DNA from: Certhia americana
Lineage: Eukaryota > Chordata > Aves > Passeriformes > Certhiidae
Direction of reading: 5' to 3'
Length of the DNA stretch: 64,000 nucleotides
Assembly (NCBI GenBank): GCA_018697195.1
Contig: JAGMWU010000029.1
Span: forward strand, 408,769-472,768
Shown piece by piece: positions 59,035 to 64,000 of this stretch (position 1 is its first letter; every line of letters starts with the position of its first letter). Both the position numbers and the translations under genes were made by a program. The notes beneath the pieces are model-generated. The model made no database searches and was not told where the DNA came from. It saw only the letters and a program-made list of their open reading frames with translations.

Positions 59035-61665
59035 GGATGAGCTCTGCTATTCCCACAGTTCCCATGTCCCACCCCCTCCTGAGGTTTTCCCCAGAGCATA
59101 AAAGAAGCAGAACCTTCTTCCCAACTGATACCTCCAGCTCTTCTCCATAAGTATCCTCCAAAACTATTCCCACTTTAGTGAATTGTTACTATTCCCCAGT
59201 GGCAGATTCCCTCTGCAGAGTTTTTAATGTACAGAATCAGATGATTAAATATTTGACAAGTGTATTCAGCACTGAAATACTAATAAATTGTATTATCTCT
59301 GGGGGCAGAGGGTTATTTTTTTGTCATTTTAACAGCTGAATAATAATGCTTTTGGAAGGTTACAGTTTCACTGCCTGTAAGAGCAAGTGAGTCTTCCTTT
59401 CTCTTCAATAAGATTTTAATATAATTTGCAACCATTGTTAACTTGTCATATTCCTCCCTCCTCCCCTAAAAAGTTCCAGTCCTTTAAAAACTCAGTGTCT
59501 GCATATGAACCTCATGCTTTTAAAATTTGATTTTCTGTCACCGAGACGAGGTGAATTCCAGATTCATTATGGCAAGAAAAAGAAATCTTTAAATTGGTAC
59601 TGAAGGAATCTCTGGTGTCCCACTCTTTAGTTTCTGATAGGAATCAACTTGTTTTGAGTTCAAAACATGAATCTCTTTTCTCCACCCCATCTGTGATAGG
59701 TGGCAGGTTGGTGTATCAGTGTCCTGGTCGGAGTTTTGGTGCTTCAAAATTGGCCCTGCTGATTATTCCAGTTTCCCATGATAAGGAATGTTCCCAGGAG
59801 CATGAAAACTTTGGATGATTTAGGAACTTTATCCCTCCTGCAAGTGCCTCCACCTTGTATTTTTTCCCTTGGCTAATCAGTTTGGGATGGGGAGGCAATA
59901 TTTAAATGAACAGAAAATCATTAGATGATTTACAAAACACTGGAACCCCGCGATGAGACCGTGAGGCTTCTTTTGGAGTAGAAAATGATTTAATTATTCC
60001 TTGCCCTTCCAAACATTCATCTTGGTAAAAATTAAAATGATTTTGCCAGGCAGAAAATTGGGCCCCGTGTTAATATTTGCTGTAAATGAACAAATGGCAG
60101 AGCATCAGTGGGTTCCTCTGCTCAGCTGAAAAAAATGAAATATATTCTAGGGTCTCTTTAATGCACAGCAGTTTTTCAAGGCTAATCAGGACATTCTCTA
60201 AGCCTGCTTGGGCTTTGTATTTTAATTTAGGCACGGCTGTGTCTGTGTCTGGTGAAATTATTCTGCCTTTCCTTCCTCTTTTGGCACTGAAATTATTGTA
60301 ATATTTGCATCAGTGTCGGGGAGGTGTTGCCACGGTGGTTTATGTCACCAGGGAGCTGACACTGTGTGCTGTCCCCTATTTTCCATAGGACTTGGGCACT
60401 GGGGTGGCTTTTCCTGGGATTTGGTGGTACTTTGGTGCTTCAGGGATGTGAAATCTGTGCTCCTTTGCCAGAATTTTGTATTTAGAAACAACAGAGAGCA
60501 ACAACAAACCTCCAGCTCCCTAAAAACCAAACACCAGGTGGTTCTGCATGAAGGATTAATGGGTTTTGTTGGATTTTTTAATCATAAATTACCCAAAATT
60601 CAGTCGGATCTGAACAGAATCTGATGGGCGATTTCTGCTCTAAACCTGTGGGACTTCACTTTGCTTCCAGCCATGGGATAGGCAGCGAGCAGGAATGTGC
60701 AGCATTCTCTAAGAACAGAATTTATCTGCTAGGGGCTGGAAGAAGCAATTAGAAACCTTTTGCACCTTGTTTGGTTTCTGTTTTTCCCTTGCTCAAGCTG
60801 GTGGTGTGGGATTGCCCCCCCAGTGGCCCCGAGTTCAGGCTGAGGACACTGGGATAATCAGCTGGCTCACAGATTCCTTTTTGTGTGTTTTTAAAGCCAG
60901 GAGGAACCTCCAGATAATCCACTTCAGGCTCCTCTCTCCCTGAAATATTTCCCCTGCTAACCCTGGAGCCCTGAGCTCTTTCCCAAGCCGGTTCTGATTT
61001 CTCACACACAGGATACAATCCTTGTCACTCCTTGTTTTTCCAAAAAGAGATAAAACCACGGGCTGAAGGTAAACACTCCACCAAAAATCACATGTCTATG
61101 GAGTAATTCCATAGTATTTTCCCCCCGCCCATCCAGGGGAGGGGAGCAGGAGGAGACAGGAGGAGGATGGGGTTTCCAGTGCCTGCACTGCTCTAATCCC
61201 CACTCTGGGTAATCCCTGGGAATGTTCAGCGAGGGAACAGCTCTCAGTCCCTCTGGAACGTGACAGACCTGGAGCATCCAGAGGGGAGAGCGGGCACAGA
61301 GAGGGCAGGGAGGGGAAAGCAAACGGGATTAAAGTGTGTGATCCCACATGGCCTCCAGAGCTTGGGCTGGAATCCCCTTAAGGAGATCCAACTGTATCCA
61401 GGGAGGAACATTAAAATGGTTTCTGCCCCTTCTGACCCCTGAAAATTTTATAATATAATATAAATAAATATATTTGTGTTGCAGTAAAATTTGCTAAACT
61501 CGAGTTTTCAGGCTGAACCCGAAGGCAGTCAAAGGAAAAGACGGAGACAGACCCTTCCCATGGAGAAGGGAGGGAAATTTTAACCTTTGCAAGGCATCCA
61601 GTTTTAAAGCAGGAATTTAAACTACAACACTTACCCAGCTGCAATTTAGATTTCTGATTTAATGC
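59035..61665. other. Single-copy stretch
   Basis: No gene or recognised repeat is visible. An AT-rich patch with TATAAT/AATATA motifs lies at 61448-61482. Confidence 0.4.
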
Positions 61666-61800
61666 CCATCCCTAGAAGTGTTGGAAGGACTTGGAGCATC
61701 CTGGGATGGTGGGAGGTGTTCCTGCCCATGGCAGGGGTGGGACTGTGTGGCATTGAAGGTCCCTTTCCATCCAAAACATTCCAGGATTCTGTGATTTCAA
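61666..61800 (+). mobile_element. CR1 LINE 3' fragment
   Basis: Sense CR1 3' end of about 135 bp. It starts 'cccatccctagaagtgttgg', passes 'tgttcctgcccatggcaggg' and 'ggtccctttccatccaaaac', and ends 'attccaggattctgtgattt'. Confidence 0.9.
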
Positions 61801-62476
61801 ATATTTACCTGGGGGAAGTGCAGCACAAATCCAGCCTGGGGTCTGAGGGATAAATCCACTCGGAGTTGAAGCACAGACTCAGAACCACCTGAACACACTG
61901 CTGTCAACTCCAGTGCTCCTTGTTCCCAGCCTTTAATTACAATCGCCTTGGTTTCTAATCGGGAATTAAAAATCAGGGATTTAAGTTGGCATTTGCCTAA
62001 TTACCAATCTGATATATAACAATGATATTAATTAAACTCACCAGCATGGGGATTTAATGAGAATGCCACACCTGTCCATCACCACTCATCTGACTGGAAA
62101 CTGCACAGCCAAATCCCTCATTTCCTGGGATACCCTCAGACTTCTGCCACATGGCCCCATGCAGAGAGGACTGGAAAGGGGAAAAGATTTGGGGGTTTTA
62201 GCTTTGAACTTTAATTTCCCTCCCTGATGACACTGCTGGCTCAGCTCAGGCTCTTCGGGAACCTTTGAACTGCTTTTCCATAGTCACACACCCCATCCCA
62301 GAGGGAATCCCCTCACTTAACAGGTCTTGGGGGCACCCTGTAATGATGATTTAATTCTGAGATTAGCAGGAGTTAAGAGCCAGGAAATGGAGAGTCCTCT
62401 TGTATCCAGATGTGAGATGTGGGCAGCCCCATATTTGCTGTATTTTCAGTTCAGATTTATTGGAATGTACAGGGAC
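61801..62476. other. Single-copy stretch
   Basis: Nothing gene-like or repetitive is visible. Confidence 0.4.
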
Positions 62477-62740
62477 ACATGTTTAATATTTATATATTTG
62501 TATATTAACATATTTATATATTTATATTCATATATTCATACATGAATATATTAATATAATTGTATATACATTTTTATATAGAATTTATATAATTTATATA
62601 TATACATTTAAAATATAGAATATATTTTATATTTATATAAAATATAGTTTATACTTATATAAAATACACAGATGTTTTTATAAAATATATTTTTATTTAT
62701 ATATTTTATCTAATATTTTATATTTCAATTTCTATATTCA
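62477..62740. repeat. AT-rich low-complexity block (TATA/TTTATA)n
   Basis: About 260 bp of almost pure A and T built from imperfect TATATT, TTTATA and AAATATA motifs. Many are self-complementary, so the block could extrude cruciforms. It contains only a few G or C bases. Confidence 0.9.
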
Positions 62741-64000
62741 TATGTGTACAAAAGACAAGTATTGAAGGGTGTATTATGAGCATTTCAAGTCGTGAATTTG
62801 CCAGGAAGTGGGAGGATGTTTAATTATTCCCAAACTTCCCAAACCACCATGGCCAGCCCTGTTTTCCAGCACTAAACCCGTGCTCCATTGCAAACCCAGA
62901 GACTCCTGCTGGCAAATCCAAATCTATTCCCCTGCAGTCACAATATCCCCTCCCAGATTCCCTGAAAACTGGAAATTAATTAAAAGCTTTTACGTAATGA
63001 GCAGGGGGTTGCACAAAGCTGCCCTGGGTGTCCTTTACCAAGAGTTTGTTTTGTCACACAAGTGCTGGCACCAGAGCTGCATTTGCAGGGGAAAAATCTG
63101 AGTTTTCCCCCATAAAATCCCAGCTGTTCTCCTGGGATGGAGCTCATTTGGGGAGCACTGCAGTGAACAGGGTAAAGGATTGTTGCTGGTTAAGAGAAAA
63201 GGTTTTTCTGTAATAAAGGTTTTATTCTAATAAAAAGGGATTACATTTAATGGACAAATTGGTGGCATTTGCCTTTCCCAGGGGTTGATTTGCTGATCAT
63301 TCCCAAATCCCTGAAATCCAGTGTGACTGCATCCAGGGGGAGAAAAGGAGGCAGGAGGAAGCAGCAGCTGCTGGGATGCTGCTCCTCCATACCCAGGGAG
63401 ATATTTCCAGCAGATATTTGTGAAAACAACCACTGGAGCTGATTCTTTCACCTTAAAAACCAAAAATAGGGAGTCACCCCTGTCCTGGGGTCAAATCATG
63501 GACGTGTTTGTAGTGAAAATGTGGGACCAGGCACCCACCTGAACTGATCCCTGAGAACTTACACTGAACCAGGAAATATTCTAAATCCTTTTGAGGAACA
63601 TCATCTCAACTACAACAGGGATGAAAGTTCCCAATCTCTTCTTTTTTAATTTCTGTGCTAATCATAAAAACATCTGTTTGCCAGAAATTCCCAGAATTAC
63701 AATCTCAACATCCCCTTCTTTAGGGCTCTCTGGTAATTCACACATTGGCAAAGCTTTAAAACCAGAGAAACATCTTCCTTTGAAGTGTTCCTGGCCATTA
63801 TAATTAATCCTCTAGACAGGCTTGTTTGTGCTGCCTGCAGATTGTTCCCAGGGTTTGGAATTTAATGGATATTCCTATAAAATAATGGGAATGAATGACT
63901 GTTTATCTTCATTTTCACATAGGACAGGAATGGCTTTTCCCCAGTTTTTGTCCTATTCATTTTTTAGCTCAGTAATAAATATGATCTTTGTTAGTGCAAC
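62741..64000. other. Right-end single-copy stretch
   Basis: No gene or recognised repeat is visible up to the window edge. Confidence 0.4.

Noticed and set aside
1..64000. CRISPR array, bacterial operon, tRNA or rRNA genes
   Set aside because: The window is vertebrate DNA. The tandem arrays lack the repeat-spacer pattern of CRISPR, and I found no cloverleaf or rRNA signature on reading.

Overview
This 64 kb window looks like nuclear DNA from a bird, most likely a songbird. The sequence shows many 5'-truncated CR1 LINE 3' ends with the avian terminal motif (ATTCTGTGATTCC-like), no Alu/B1-type SINEs and no full-length LINE. It also carries several copies of one roughly 440 bp solo retroviral LTR and many short-unit GC-rich minisatellites. 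The CR1 assignment is confident. 'Songbird' is inferred from the style of repeats and is not proven.

No protein-coding gene can be supported end to end. No open frame shows a recognisable domain, and the longest frames are either products of tandem repeats (15.6-16.3, 35.8-36.1 and 57.8-58.6 kb) or unremarkable. The window is best read as intergenic or deep intronic DNA. The best hint of coding sequence is a short candidate 3' exon near 45.03 kb. It has a strong splice acceptor followed by about 20 codons with perfect coiled-coil heptad spacing and a stop. Three weaker splice-bounded candidates are recorded as findings only.

Layout: 0-8 kb is mostly single-copy with three CR1 fragments and a C-rich, G-quadruplex-prone tract. 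8.5-11.7 kb holds an unusual inverted pair of nearly identical ~209 bp segments, with a long poly-A tract beside one arm and a reverse-oriented solo LTR between them. 12.8-17.1 kb has a CR1, a 165 bp (TTCCC)n array and a 25 bp minisatellite containing the only assembly gap. 21-23.3 kb has a CR1, a second reverse LTR and a 77 bp minisatellite. 23.3-31 kb is the longest repeat-poor stretch. 31-43 kb has three CR1 sites (one a back-to-back composite), a 21 bp minisatellite, a C/T-rich repeat and a poly-T tract. 47-57 kb is the most CR1-dense part, with seven fragments plus a forward LTR. 57.7-59.0 kb has an 18 bp minisatellite followed by a second forward LTR. The right end contains one CR1 and a strongly AT-rich block at 62.5 kb.

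The most unexplained structure is the inverted duplication at 8.5/11.5 kb. Next are the two minisatellites whose unit lengths (18 and 21 bp) are multiples of three, and the four related LTRs that lack clear target-site duplications. All alignments and identities were made by eye.
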